This document shows, one piece after another, positions 23,945 through 32,168 of a DNA stretch of 64,000 nt (its first letter is position 1; each line of letters opens with the position of its first letter). Location: the NCBI GenBank assembly GCA_945877235.1, contig CAMCRF010000009.1, positions 15,004 through 79,003 of the forward strand. The letters are read 5' to 3'. The DNA is from Bordetella parapertussis. GTDB lineage: Bacteria > Pseudomonadota > Gammaproteobacteria > Burkholderiales > Burkholderiaceae_A. The notes beneath the pieces are model-generated. The model was not told the origin of the DNA. It saw nothing but the letters and a program-made list of their open reading frames with translations, and ran no database searches. A program made the position numbers and the translations under genes.

Positions 23945-24811
23945 ATGAGTTATTTGAAAGTCGATCAGCTGCGTAAGGTCTACCCCGGCCGGACTGGTGG
24001 CGAGACTGAAGTCTTTGCGGGCGTGAACTTCACCATTGAAAAGGGGGAGTTCGTCTGCATCATCGGCCACTCGGGCTGTGGCAAGACGACCATCCTCAAT
24101 GTCTTGGCTGGACTTGAATCGCAGAGCAGTGGCCAAGTCTTTATGGATGGACGAGAGGTCTCTGGACCAAGCCTGGATCGCGGCGTGGTGTTTCAGTCTC
24201 ATGCCCTTATGCCGTGGCTTACCGTGCTCGAGAACGTTGCCTTCGCAGTTCGCGCGAGGTATCCGGACTGGTCGCGCCAGCAGATTGAGACCCACGCCCG
24301 TCGGTTCATTGAGATGGTTCACCTGGGCGGGGCGGAGAAAAAACGGCCTTCGGAGCTCTCTGGGGGAATGAAGCAGCGCGTGGGAATTGCGCGCGCTTTT
24401 TCCATTCAGCCCAAGATGCTGTTGCTCGATGAACCCTTTGGCGCACTCGACGCGCTGACACGGGGCAGCATTCAGGATGAGCTGCTTGGCATTGTTCAGC
24501 AGACTGAGCAGACGGTGTTCATGATCACCCACGATGTTGACGAGGCCATCTTTTTGGCTGACAAGATCTTCCTGATGTCCAATGGGCCACAGGCTGTGAT
24601 TGCCGAAATTGTGGTCAATACGCTGCCCCGGGATCGCAAGCGCGCAACGCTCCATCACGACCCGCAGTACTACCCCATTCGAAATCACCTGGTCGACTTC
24701 CTGGTGAACCGAGCCAAGGCGATCGCTGCGGGGGAGGAGAAGAAGCCCTCGACCGCGCGCCTGGTTACGCCGGGCCTATCGAACCATACCCAAGCTTCTG
24801 TCCTCAACTAA
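23945..24811 (+). CDS. ABC transporter ATP-binding protein, NrtD/CynD type
   Basis: This 288-residue ATPase has Walker A GHSGCGKTT (about residues 40-48), Q-loop VVFQSHALMPWLTV, signature LSGGMKQR (about 138) and Walker B LLLDEPFGALD. The C-terminal segment with HHDPQYYPIRNHLVDFL resembles the tail of NrtD-type subunits. It lacks the solute-binding-like fusion domain of NrtC. It starts 12 bases after the permease gene and ends 13 bases before cynS, so it is part of the same operon. Confidence 0.93.
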   Translation: MSYLKVDQLRKVYPGRTGGETEVFAGVNFTIEKGEFVCIIGHSGCGKTTILNVLAGLESQSSGQVFMDGREVSGPSLDRGVVFQSHALMPWLTVLENVAFAVRARYPDWSRQQIETHARRFIEMVHLGGAEKKRPSELSGGMKQRVGIARAFSIQPKMLLLDEPFGALDALTRGSIQDELLGIVQQTEQTVFMITHDVDEAIFLADKIFLMSNGPQAVIAEIVVNTLPRDRKRATLHHDPQYYPIRNHLVDFLVNRAKAIAAGEEKKPSTARLVTPGLSNHTQASVLN

Positions 24812-24824
24812 CTGGAGAAACTGC

Positions 24825-25292
24825 ATGACCACAGCAATTACGACGCCTATGAATCGAGAGGATGTGACAGATCTCATCATGGCCGCCAAGATCCAAAAGA
24901 AGATTAAATGGGCCGACGTTGCAGCCAAGCTCAAGCTCTCGAAAGAGTGGACGACGGCAGCCTGCTTGGGGCAGATGACGCTCACCAACGCCCAAGCCAA
25001 AACCGTTGCAAAGATCTTTGGTCTGCCAGCTGCTGCGGTTCCCATACTCGAGGCCGTCCCGTACAAAGGCTCGTTGCCGACAGCCGTCCCGACGGATCCT
25101 CTGATCTACCGATTCTACGAATTGATCTCGGTCTATGGGACCACGTTCAAGGAGTTGATCCATGAGGAGTTCGGCGACGGCATCATGAGTGCAATTGACT
25201 TCAAGATGGACATGCAACGGGAGTCTGATCCCAACGGAGATCGTGTGCGCATTGTGATGTCTGGGAAGTACTTGGCTTACAAGACTTACTGA
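24825..25292 (+). CDS. cynS: Cyanate hydratase (cyanase)
   Basis: This 155-residue protein has the normal cyanase length. It catalyses bicarbonate-dependent breakdown of cyanate to ammonia and carbon dioxide. The N-terminal helical DNA-binding-like domain (WADVAAKLKLSKEWTTAACLG) is followed by the active-site domain PTDPLIYRFYELISVYGTTF with the catalytic Arg and Glu. The catalytic Ser lies in IMSAIDF. GGAG precedes the ATG. Released ammonium would be assimilated through GOGAT, encoded at 3.2-9.4 kb. No carbonic anhydrase cynT or CynR regulator is nearby. Confidence 0.97.
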   Translation: MTTAITTPMNREDVTDLIMAAKIQKKIKWADVAAKLKLSKEWTTAACLGQMTLTNAQAKTVAKIFGLPAAAVPILEAVPYKGSLPTAVPTDPLIYRFYELISVYGTTFKELIHEEFGDGIMSAIDFKMDMQRESDPNGDRVRIVMSGKYLAYKTY

Positions 25293-25334
25293 GTCGAATC
25301 GATCGACGCCTCATCGCTTCGATACGATGGAGGG

Positions 25335-27128
25335 ATGCACAACGCCTCCCTCCGCTCCACCGCCGCTGCCCGGTCTGTCTCGGCCCGTTCAAACTGGGCC
25401 GTCATTCGGGATCTCGTCCCCTACCTGCTCGCCTATCGCACGCGCATTGCCATTGCGCTGGCTGCGTTGCTGGCAGCCAAGTTCGCTACCGTGGGCGTGC
25501 CCGTCTTGCTCAAGGCCATCGTGGATCACCTCTCTACGCCGGCAACGGCGGCGCTTGCCGTGCCTGTGGGCCTTTTGCTTGGGTATGCAGCGCTGCGACT
25601 CGCATCGACGGCCTTTACCGAGATCAGAGAGCTTGTCTTTGCGCGGGTGACTCAGGGCGCGGTGCGTGATATTTCGCGTCGTGTATTTGAGCACCTGCAT
25701 AGCCTCTCTCTGCGATTTCATTTGGATCGCCAAACCGGCGGGCTCAGTCGCGACATGGAGCGCGGGGCGCGTGGCGTCGCGACCCTGGTCAACTTCACCC
25801 TCTACAGCATTCTCCCGACGGTGGTCGAGGTGCTACTGGTCTCACTCTGGCTGGCCTTTCATTACCCGCCGATCTTTGCACTGATTGCCCTTTCTGCACT
25901 GGTGATCTACGCCGTGTTCACCATCATGATCACCGAGTGGCGGACCCATTTTCGACGCCAGGCCAATGAGCTCGACAGCAGGGCCAATGCCAAGGCAATC
26001 GATTCTTTGATGAACTACGAGACGGTGAAGTACTTCAATAACGAAGCCTACGAGGCAACCCGTTATGACGAGAGTCTGCACCGATGGCAGGAGGCCGCCA
26101 TCAAGAGCCAGGCATCGCTATCGCTGCTGAACGTGGGGCAGTCCTTAGTGATTGCAACCGCGGTAGGCCTCATGATTTGGCAGGCCGTGGTGCGTGTGCA
26201 ATCGGGCGAGATGACCTTGGGCGACCTCGTGCTGGTGAATGCCTTCATGATCCAGCTCTATCTGCCCTTGAACTTTCTTGGCGTGCTGTATCGGGAGACC
26301 AAGCAGAGCCTCACCGATATGGAGCGACTCTTTGGCCTCTTGGGTCAGTCCCGTGATGTGGAGGACCTGCCGGGCGCCCCAGCGCTGGAGGTAAAAGGCG
26401 GCGCAGCCATTGATTTTGAGTCGGTGGGTTTTGCTTACAACCCCGATCGCCCCATTATCCAAGAGCTGAGCTTTCGGGTGCTGGCGGGTTCGACGACCGC
26501 GATCGTTGGGGTTTCGGGCGGGGGCAAGTCAACCCTCTCTCGACTGCTCTATCGTTTCTTCGACCCGCAAAGTGGACGCATTTTGATCGATGGGCAGGAT
26601 ATTCGGTCGGTGACCCAGCAGTCTCTGCGCAAGGCTATCGGCATCGTCCCGCAGGACACAGTCCTGTTCAACGACACGCTTGGCTACAACATTCGCTATG
26701 GGCGCCCCGATGCGTCCGATGCGGAGTTGATGCAGGTTGCGCATGCGGCGCACCTTTCGGGGCTTTTGGCCCAGCTGCCACAGGGCCTTGATACCCTTGT
26801 CGGGGAGCGAGGGCTCAAGCTTTCGGGGGGTGAGAAGCAACGCGTAGCCATAGCGCGAGCGCTCTTAAAGCGCCCCCGGATCATGGTCTTTGATGAGGCG
26901 ACGTCATCGCTCGACAGCGAGTCGGAGCAGGCGATTCAAAGGGAAATCCGAGAGATTGCCCAGGGCCGCACCACGTTGGTCATCGCCCATCGACTCTCCA
27001 CAATCGTGGATGCGGACCAGATTCTGGTGCTTGAGGCAGGCCGGCTCGTGGAGCAGGGCCGTCACCACGATCTTTTGGCTCAGAATGGCCGATATGCGGA
27101 GCTTTGGGCGCTCCAGGCACACCAGTAG
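25335..27128 (+). CDS. Atm1-type ABC exporter
   Basis: This 597-residue half-transporter has six N-terminal membrane helices (about 25-320) fused to an ATPase domain. Atm1/HMT features include ETVKYFNNEAYEATRYDESL in the coupling region. The ATPase has Walker A GVSGGGKST (about 391), signature LSGGEKQR (about 496), Walker B IMVFDEATSSLD and the H-loop IAHRLST. Relatives export glutathione-linked compounds or metal-thiol adducts; the substrate here is unknown. It begins 42 bases after cynS without an obvious terminator, so read-through from the cyanate operon is possible. Confidence 0.9.
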   Translation: MHNASLRSTAAARSVSARSNWAVIRDLVPYLLAYRTRIAIALAALLAAKFATVGVPVLLKAIVDHLSTPATAALAVPVGLLLGYAALRLASTAFTEIRELVFARVTQGAVRDISRRVFEHLHSLSLRFHLDRQTGGLSRDMERGARGVATLVNFTLYSILPTVVEVLLVSLWLAFHYPPIFALIALSALVIYAVFTIMITEWRTHFRRQANELDSRANAKAIDSLMNYETVKYFNNEAYEATRYDESLHRWQEAAIKSQASLSLLNVGQSLVIATAVGLMIWQAVVRVQSGEMTLGDLVLVNAFMIQLYLPLNFLGVLYRETKQSLTDMERLFGLLGQSRDVEDLPGAPALEVKGGAAIDFESVGFAYNPDRPIIQELSFRVLAGSTTAIVGVSGGGKSTLSRLLYRFFDPQSGRILIDGQDIRSVTQQSLRKAIGIVPQDTVLFNDTLGYNIRYGRPDASDAELMQVAHAAHLSGLLAQLPQGLDTLVGERGLKLSGGEKQRVAIARALLKRPRIMVFDEATSSLDSESEQAIQREIREIAQGRTTLVIAHRLSTIVDADQILVLEAGRLVEQGRHHDLLAQNGRYAELWALQAHQ

Positions 27129-27220
27129 TGTTTTCCCTAGGTCTCTCCCAGGCATGGCCGCATTTGGCTTGGCCTGAGGCACACTTCAAAGGTTAAGTAC
27201 CCCTCTTTAAGGAGATTGAG

Positions 27221-28249
27221 ATGTTCAAGAAAACTCTGGTTGGACTGGCAGCAGCGGCTGCCTTGTCGGTTGCTGCTGGACCCGTAATGGCAGGAAAGAC
27301 CCTTGATTCTGTGAAGCAAAAGGGCGTTTTGTCCTGCGGCGTAAACGCCGGCCTGGGCGGGTTCGGTATTGCGGACAGCGCAGGAAAATGGACTGGCTTC
27401 GACGTGGACTTCTGCCGTGCTGTGGCTGCTGCCGCGCTCGGGGATGCCAACAAGGTGCGCTACGTGCCCCTGAATGCTGCGCAGCGTTTCACAGCGTTGC
27501 AGTCCGGAGAGATTGATCTGCTCTCTCGCAACACCACCTGGACCATGAGTCGCGATACGCAGCTTGGACTGAGCTTCGGCGTAACAACCTTTTACGACGG
27601 TCAGGGCTTTCTGGTGCCAACCAAGCTCAAGCTGAAGTCCGCCAAGCAGCTCAAAGGCGCAACGGTCTGTGTGCAGTCGGGAACCACCACCGAAAAGAAT
27701 CTTGCCGATTATTTCCGCAGCCAGAAGATGAGCTACAAGCCGGTGGTCTACGAAGACCTCAAGGCCCTTATTGCGGCCTATGCCGAAGGGCGTTGCCAGG
27801 TCTTCACCTCTGATGCGTCCCAGCTCGCAGCCATTCGTGCCAATGACATGAAGAACCCCGCTGACCATGTCATTCTCCCCGAGATCATCTCCAAAGAGCC
27901 TCTCGGACCTGCGGTGCGTCGCGGTGACGAGGACTGGTCCACGCTGGTGACATGGGTGCACTTCGCCATGCTTGAGGCCGAGGAACTTGGCATTACGTCA
28001 CAGAACGTGGAGCAGAAAAAAGCAGACACCAATCCAGGTGTGCAGCGCCTGCTCGGCCAGGGCAATAATGATTTTGGTAAGGCCGTGGGTGTCGATGCCG
28101 CATGGGCTGCTCGCGTAATCCAGCAGGTGGGTAACTACGGCGAGGTCTTTGAGCGCAATGTGGGCAAGAACACGCCGCTCAAGCTCAACCGTGGCCAGAA
28201 TGCACTCTGGACCCAGGGCGGACTGCAGTACGCGCCCCCGATTCGTTAA
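27221..28249 (+). CDS. aapJ: General L-amino acid ABC transporter, periplasmic binding protein
   Basis: This 342-residue secreted binding protein has a clear signal peptide (MFKKTLVGLAAAAALSVAAG, cleaved after VMA near residue 24). It carries the AapJ/BztA-like blocks SCGVNAGLGGFG, GFDVDFCRAVAAA and SRNTTWTMSRDTQLG. It captures polar or a broad range of L-amino acids for the permease encoded downstream. AAGGAG precedes the ATG. The 92-base upstream gap presumably holds its promoter, but I see no convincing boxes. A strong hairpin separates it from aapQ. Confidence 0.93.
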   Translation: MFKKTLVGLAAAAALSVAAGPVMAGKTLDSVKQKGVLSCGVNAGLGGFGIADSAGKWTGFDVDFCRAVAAAALGDANKVRYVPLNAAQRFTALQSGEIDLLSRNTTWTMSRDTQLGLSFGVTTFYDGQGFLVPTKLKLKSAKQLKGATVCVQSGTTTEKNLADYFRSQKMSYKPVVYEDLKALIAAYAEGRCQVFTSDASQLAAIRANDMKNPADHVILPEIISKEPLGPAVRRGDEDWSTLVTWVHFAMLEAEELGITSQNVEQKKADTNPGVQRLLGQGNNDFGKAVGVDAAWAARVIQQVGNYGEVFERNVGKNTPLKLNRGQNALWTQGGLQYAPPIR

Positions 28250-28266
28250 TTCCTGATCGACCCGAG

Positions 28267-28298
28267 GCGCCCTCGTAACCCGAGGGCGCTCTTTTTTT
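28267..28298 (+). terminator. Intrinsic terminator/attenuator between aapJ and aapQ
   Basis: There is a perfect 9-bp stem GCGCCCTCG/CGAGGGCGC (28267-28275 and 28281-28289) with a TAACC loop, followed by TCTTTTTTT. It lies 17 bases after the aapJ stop and 10 before aapQ. Partial termination here would give excess binding protein over membrane components; the hairpin could also stabilise the aapJ message. Confidence 0.88.
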
Positions 28299-28307
28299 CC
28301 TGCTTCC

Positions 28308-29282
28308 ATGACCCTGAGTCTCACGAATCCCAAGTTTCGGGCCCGCCTCTGGCAGGGCCTGCTGGTCGTGGTGTTGTTGGTGTGTCTCTGGCTCTTGGTA
28401 GCGAACCTCCAGAAGAACCTGGCCGCGCGCGGTGTGGAACTGGGGTTTGGCTTTCTCTCTGGCCCAGCAGGCTTCGATATTGCCGAGCGGCTGATCGCCT
28501 ACAGCGCAGAGAGCAGTTACTGGATGGCGTATGCGGTGGGGATTCTCAACACCCTTCGCGTGGCGATTCTGGGTGTTCTCATCGCGACAGGCCTGGGATT
28601 GTTTGTCGCCATCGGTGCGCTCAGCATCAACCCCTTGGTGGCCTGGCTCTGTCGGACTTATGTTGAAGTGCTGCGCAATGTGCCCTTGCTGTTACAGCTC
28701 TTTTTTTGGTACTTGTCGCTCGCGGCCTTGTTGCCTGAGAACGATGCGCCCCTGACTCTGTTGCCGGGCGTATTTCTGAGTAAGGGAGGTCTTTCGTTCC
28801 CTTGGTGGGTCGATGGCTTATGGGAGATACCCGAGCTGGGCCCATTTGGCATGGTGGGTGGGGCGGCGCTATCCCCGGAGTTTTTGGCCCTGCTCGGCGG
28901 GCTCTCGATTTACACCAGCGCATTCATTGCAGAGGTCATTCGCGCCGGCATTCTCTCTGTGCCCAAGGGGCAGTCAGAGGCTGCGAAGGCGCTGGGGTTC
29001 TCAGGCTGGCAGCAGCTTCGACTGATCATCCTTCCCCAAGCGATGCGGGTCATTGTTCCCCCCATGACCAATCAGTACCTCAACCTCACCAAAAACAGCA
29101 GTCTCGCGGTTGCGATTGGTTACCCCGAGTTGGTGAGTGTGGCCACCACGACGCTGAATCAGACAGGCCACGCGGTCGAGGCCATCAGTCTGCTGATGCT
29201 GGTCTATCTCACCCTCTCACTCCTGACGTCCTGGCTCATGGCCCGTTTTGAACGCGCCTCCCGGCTCAAGGAACGCACATGA
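28308..29282 (+). CDS. aapQ: General L-amino acid ABC transporter permease
   Basis: This 324-residue His/Glu/Gln/Arg-class permease is shorter than the roughly 400 residues of rhizobial AapQ, mainly in the periplasmic loop. It has an N-terminal helix (about 14-32), the loop LNTLRVAILGVLIATGLGL, and the EAA coupling motif GQSEAAKALGFSGWQQLRLI near residue 225. NQYLNLTKNSSLAVAIGYPE is diagnostic of the AapQ/BztB branch. No good ribosome site precedes the ATG, but the next gene overlaps it by 4 bp, so this start frame is secure. Confidence 0.92.
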   Translation: MTLSLTNPKFRARLWQGLLVVVLLVCLWLLVANLQKNLAARGVELGFGFLSGPAGFDIAERLIAYSAESSYWMAYAVGILNTLRVAILGVLIATGLGLFVAIGALSINPLVAWLCRTYVEVLRNVPLLLQLFFWYLSLAALLPENDAPLTLLPGVFLSKGGLSFPWWVDGLWEIPELGPFGMVGGAALSPEFLALLGGLSIYTSAFIAEVIRAGILSVPKGQSEAAKALGFSGWQQLRLIILPQAMRVIVPPMTNQYLNLTKNSSLAVAIGYPELVSVATTTLNQTGHAVEAISLLMLVYLTLSLLTSWLMARFERASRLKERT

Positions 29283-30337
29283 ACCCGCCCAGGGCAGCCG
29301 GTCCGACGTTGGCTCAGAGCCTGTTTCGTGGAAGGCTCAATACGGCCTTGACGCTCGTGGCTGGCGGGCTGCTTCTGTGGTTTCTCATCCAATTTGTCCC
29401 TTGGGCGATTGGCCACGCGGTCTGGTCGGCCGACCTTCAAGCCTGTCGAGAAGCGCGGGGACAAGGCGCCTGCTGGGGCGTGGTGTCAGAGAAGTGGCGG
29501 CTCATTCTCTTTGGCCGATATCCCTTCGAGGAGCTCTGGCGGCCGGTGGTCGCATGCGTACTCATGGTTGCGGCTGTGCTCGCAATTGCGCGGCGCGAAT
29601 GGTGGAAGCCTTGGGTTTTTGTGAGTGCTTTATTGGCGATTGTGTTCGCGGTATTGCTCATGCTGGGTGGATTTGCTGGCCTCTCGGAGGTGCCCACCGA
29701 GCGCCTGGGCGGGCTCTCGCTCACGCTGCTTCTGGCCATTATTGGAAATATTGCCTCGCTCCCCTTGGCCGTGGCACTGGCCTTGGGAAGGAGCTCAGAC
29801 CTTCCTCTGGTGCGCGCAGTCTGCACCACGTTCGTCGAGGTGGTGCGGGGGGTTCCTCTGGTGACGGTGCTCTTCATGGCGAGCTTCATGTTCCCGCTGT
29901 TTCTGCCCTCGGGTATGAACCCCGATGTGCTGCTGCGGGTGGGTGTGGGGCTGACCCTGTTTAGTGCTGCCTACCAGGCAGAGGTAATTCGTGGAGGGAT
30001 TAACTCCGTGCCGAGGGGGCAGATCGAGGCCGCGCAATCGCTCGGCATGGGCTACTGGCTCACCCAGACCAAGGTGGTGTTGCCGCAGGCCTTTCGGGTG
30101 GTGGTGCCACCTCTGGTCAATAGCTTTATTGCCCTGTTCAAAGACACCTCATTGGTGACGATCGTCAGCTTGTTTGAGCTCTTCGGGAGCTTGCGGTTGG
30201 CGCTGGCCGATCCAGAGTGGAGACCGTTTTACGTCGAGGGCTTCTTGTTTGTAGCCTTGGTGTACTGGGTGTTCTGCAGTGCTATGAGTCGCTACGCACG
30301 TGGGCTCGAGCGTGATTTTGCGTCCGCAAGACGATAG
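29279..30337 (+). CDS. aapM: General L-amino acid ABC transporter permease
   Basis: This 352-residue partner permease of AapQ has several N-terminal helices, then a conserved permease core with VVRGVPLVTVLFMASFMFPL. The EAA loop is GQIEAAQSLGMGYWLTQTKV, and LVNSFIALFKDTSLVTIVSL is typical of AapM/BztC. The ATG overlaps the aapQ stop by four bases, so the two subunits of the heterodimer are translationally coupled. Confidence 0.93.
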   Translation: MNPPRAAGPTLAQSLFRGRLNTALTLVAGGLLLWFLIQFVPWAIGHAVWSADLQACREARGQGACWGVVSEKWRLILFGRYPFEELWRPVVACVLMVAAVLAIARREWWKPWVFVSALLAIVFAVLLMLGGFAGLSEVPTERLGGLSLTLLLAIIGNIASLPLAVALALGRSSDLPLVRAVCTTFVEVVRGVPLVTVLFMASFMFPLFLPSGMNPDVLLRVGVGLTLFSAAYQAEVIRGGINSVPRGQIEAAQSLGMGYWLTQTKVVLPQAFRVVVPPLVNSFIALFKDTSLVTIVSLFELFGSLRLALADPEWRPFYVEGFLFVALVYWVFCSAMSRYARGLERDFASARR

Positions 30338-30346
30338 GGAATCGAC

Positions 30347-31081
30347 ATGTCGGTGATTCAGTTTGAACAGGTCTCCAAGTGGTATGGCAGCTTTCAGGTT
30401 CTGACCGATATAAATCTCGGTATTGCTGCCGGTGAGCGCGTGGTGGTCTGCGGCCCATCGGGCAGTGGAAAGTCCACCCTCATCCGATGCGTGAACGCGC
30501 TTGAGCCCTATCAGGCGGGACGATTAACGGTCTGTGGGACGCATCTCACCGATGACCTCAAGTCGATCCATGAAGTGCGCGCCAAGGTGGGCATGGTGTT
30601 TCAGAGCTTCAACCTCTTTCCTCACCTGACGGTGCTGCAGAACCTCACCCTAGCGCCCATGCATGTGCGTGGTGTTGCCCAGGCCGAGGCCGAGGCTGAG
30701 GCCATGCGCCAGCTCGAACGGGTTCGTATTGCGGAGCAGGCACAGAAGTATCCGGGCCAGCTCAGTGGCGGCCAACAGCAGCGCGTAGCCATTGCGCGAA
30801 CGCTCTGTATGAGGCCCGAGGTGCTGCTCTTTGATGAGCCGACCAGCGCACTCGATCCCGAGATGGTCAAGGAGGTGCTTGACGTCATGGTGAGCTTGGC
30901 CCAGCAGGGCACCACAATGATCTGCGTGACGCATGAGATGGGATTTGCCCGTGAGGTCGCTGATCGGGTGATCTTTATGGATGCCGGCAAGATTGTGGAA
31001 GAGGCTCCACCAGATCAATTTTTCAGCGCCCCGAAGCACCCGCGCGCAATCGACTTTCTCTCGAAAATTCTCGCTCATTAA
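30347..31081 (+). CDS. aapP: General L-amino acid ABC transporter ATP-binding protein
   Basis: This 244-residue ATPase of the polar amino-acid class (GlnQ/AapP) has Walker [10 protein letters not shown] (about residues 36-44), Q-loop [15 protein letters not shown], signature LSGGQQQR (about 139), Walker [15 protein letters not shown] and H-loop [13 protein letters not shown]. It starts 9 bases after aapM. ttuC follows after 16 bases with no terminator, suggesting one continuous transcript. Confidence 0.95.
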   Translation: MSVIQFEQVSKWYGSFQVLTDINLGIAAGERVVVCGPSGSGKSTLIRCVNALEPYQAGRLTVCGTHLTDDLKSIHEVRAKVGMVFQSFNLFPHLTVLQNLTLAPMHVRGVAQAEAEAEAMRQLERVRIAEQAQKYPGQLSGGQQQRVAIARTLCMRPEVLLFDEPTSALDPEMVKEVLDVMVSLAQQGTTMICVTHEMGFAREVADRVIFMDAGKIVEEAPPDQFFSAPKHPRAIDFLSKILAH

Positions 31082-31097
31082 CTTCTAAAGGATAGAT

Positions 31098-32168
31098 ATG
31101 TCGCGCTACAGGATTGCAGCAATCCCGGGGGACGGGATTGGTAAGGAAGTGTTGCCTCAAGGCATTCGCGTGCTTGAGGCCTGTGCCAAGCGCTTTGGTC
31201 TGCAGCTTCAGTTCGATGCCTTCGATTTTGCATCGTGTGACTACTACCATGCGCATGGTGACATGCTGCCCCCAGACTGGAAGGCCCAGATCGGTAGCCA
31301 TGATGCGATTTTCTACGGCGCGGTTGGCTGGCCCGCCACCGTGCCCGACCACGTCTCGCTCTGGGGCTCGCTGCTGAAGTTTCGGCGGGAGTTTGATCAG
31401 TACATCAACCTAAGGCCCGTTCGACTCATGCCTGGGGTGAAGTCGCCGCTGGCCGACCGTAACCCAGGAGATATTGATTTCTACGTGGTCCGTGAGAACA
31501 CCGAGGGAGAATATTCCTCTGTTGGGGGAACGATGTTTGCCGGCACGGAGCGCGAGGTGGTAATTCAAGAGACCGTGATGACCCGCGTGGGCACCGATCG
31601 GGTTCTGAAGTTCGCTTTTGAGCTCGCGCAGCGACGGCCAAAGAAGCATCTGACCTCGGCGACCAAAAGCAATGGCATTGCCATCACCATGCCCTGGTGG
31701 GACGGACGCGTTGAGGAGATGGCCAAGGCCTATCCCGATGTGCGGTGGGACAAATATCACATCGACATCCTCACGGCCCATTTCGTTCAGCATCCGGATT
31801 GGTTCGATGTTGTGGTGGCAAGCAATCTCTTTGGCGACATCCTCTCGGATCTCGGCCCTGCTTGCACCGGAACCATCGGCATTGCACCCTCTGGAAATCT
31901 CAACCCCGAGCGCAACTTTCCATCGCTGTTTGAGCCGGTGCATGGCTCTGCCCCCGATATTGCAGGCAAGGGCATTGCCAACCCCATTGGTCAGATCTGG
32001 TCTGGCGCCATGATGCTTGACTTCCTGGGCCATGCTGACGCGCACGACGCCATTCTGCGTGCCATTGAGTTGGTCTTGCGCTCTGGCCCCAAGACCCGCG
32101 ACCTTGGAGGCACAGCGAATACAGTGGAGGTTGGTGCCGCAATTGCTGAGGCGGTGAAGACGGCATGA
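31098..32168 (+). CDS. ttuC: Tartrate dehydrogenase/decarboxylase or D-malate dehydrogenase
   Basis: This 356-residue member of the isocitrate/isopropylmalate dehydrogenase family begins RIAAIPGDGIGKEVLPQGI and has FRREFDQYINLRPVRLMPGV and YVVRENTEGEYSSVGG. The metal-binding aspartates are in SNLFGDILSDLGPACTGTIG. FRREFDQYINLRPV and FYGAVGWP point to the TtuC/DmlA branch rather than LeuB. These enzymes oxidise tartrate or D-malate with NAD and can yield D-glycerate. The next gene encodes a glycerate kinase, which supports tartrate use. An AAGG purine run precedes the ATG. Confidence 0.87.
   Translation: MSRYRIAAIPGDGIGKEVLPQGIRVLEACAKRFGLQLQFDAFDFASCDYYHAHGDMLPPDWKAQIGSHDAIFYGAVGWPATVPDHVSLWGSLLKFRREFDQYINLRPVRLMPGVKSPLADRNPGDIDFYVVRENTEGEYSSVGGTMFAGTEREVVIQETVMTRVGTDRVLKFAFELAQRRPKKHLTSATKSNGIAITMPWWDGRVEEMAKAYPDVRWDKYHIDILTAHFVQHPDWFDVVVASNLFGDILSDLGPACTGTIGIAPSGNLNPERNFPSLFEPVHGSAPDIAGKGIANPIGQIWSGAMMLDFLGHADAHDAILRAIELVLRSGPKTRDLGGTANTVEVGAAIAEAVKTA

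Noticed and set aside
23513..24688. Long minus-strand open frame (391 codons) opposite the permease and ATPase genes
   Set aside because: The opposite strand carries two proteins with complete family motifs; the antisense product has no recognisable motif and is a product of GC-rich codon bias.
27129..27220. A second sigma-54 promoter before aapJ (TTGGCTTGGCCTGAGGCA)
   Set aside because: The GG-to-GC spacing is 11 rather than 10 and the flanking bases match poorly.
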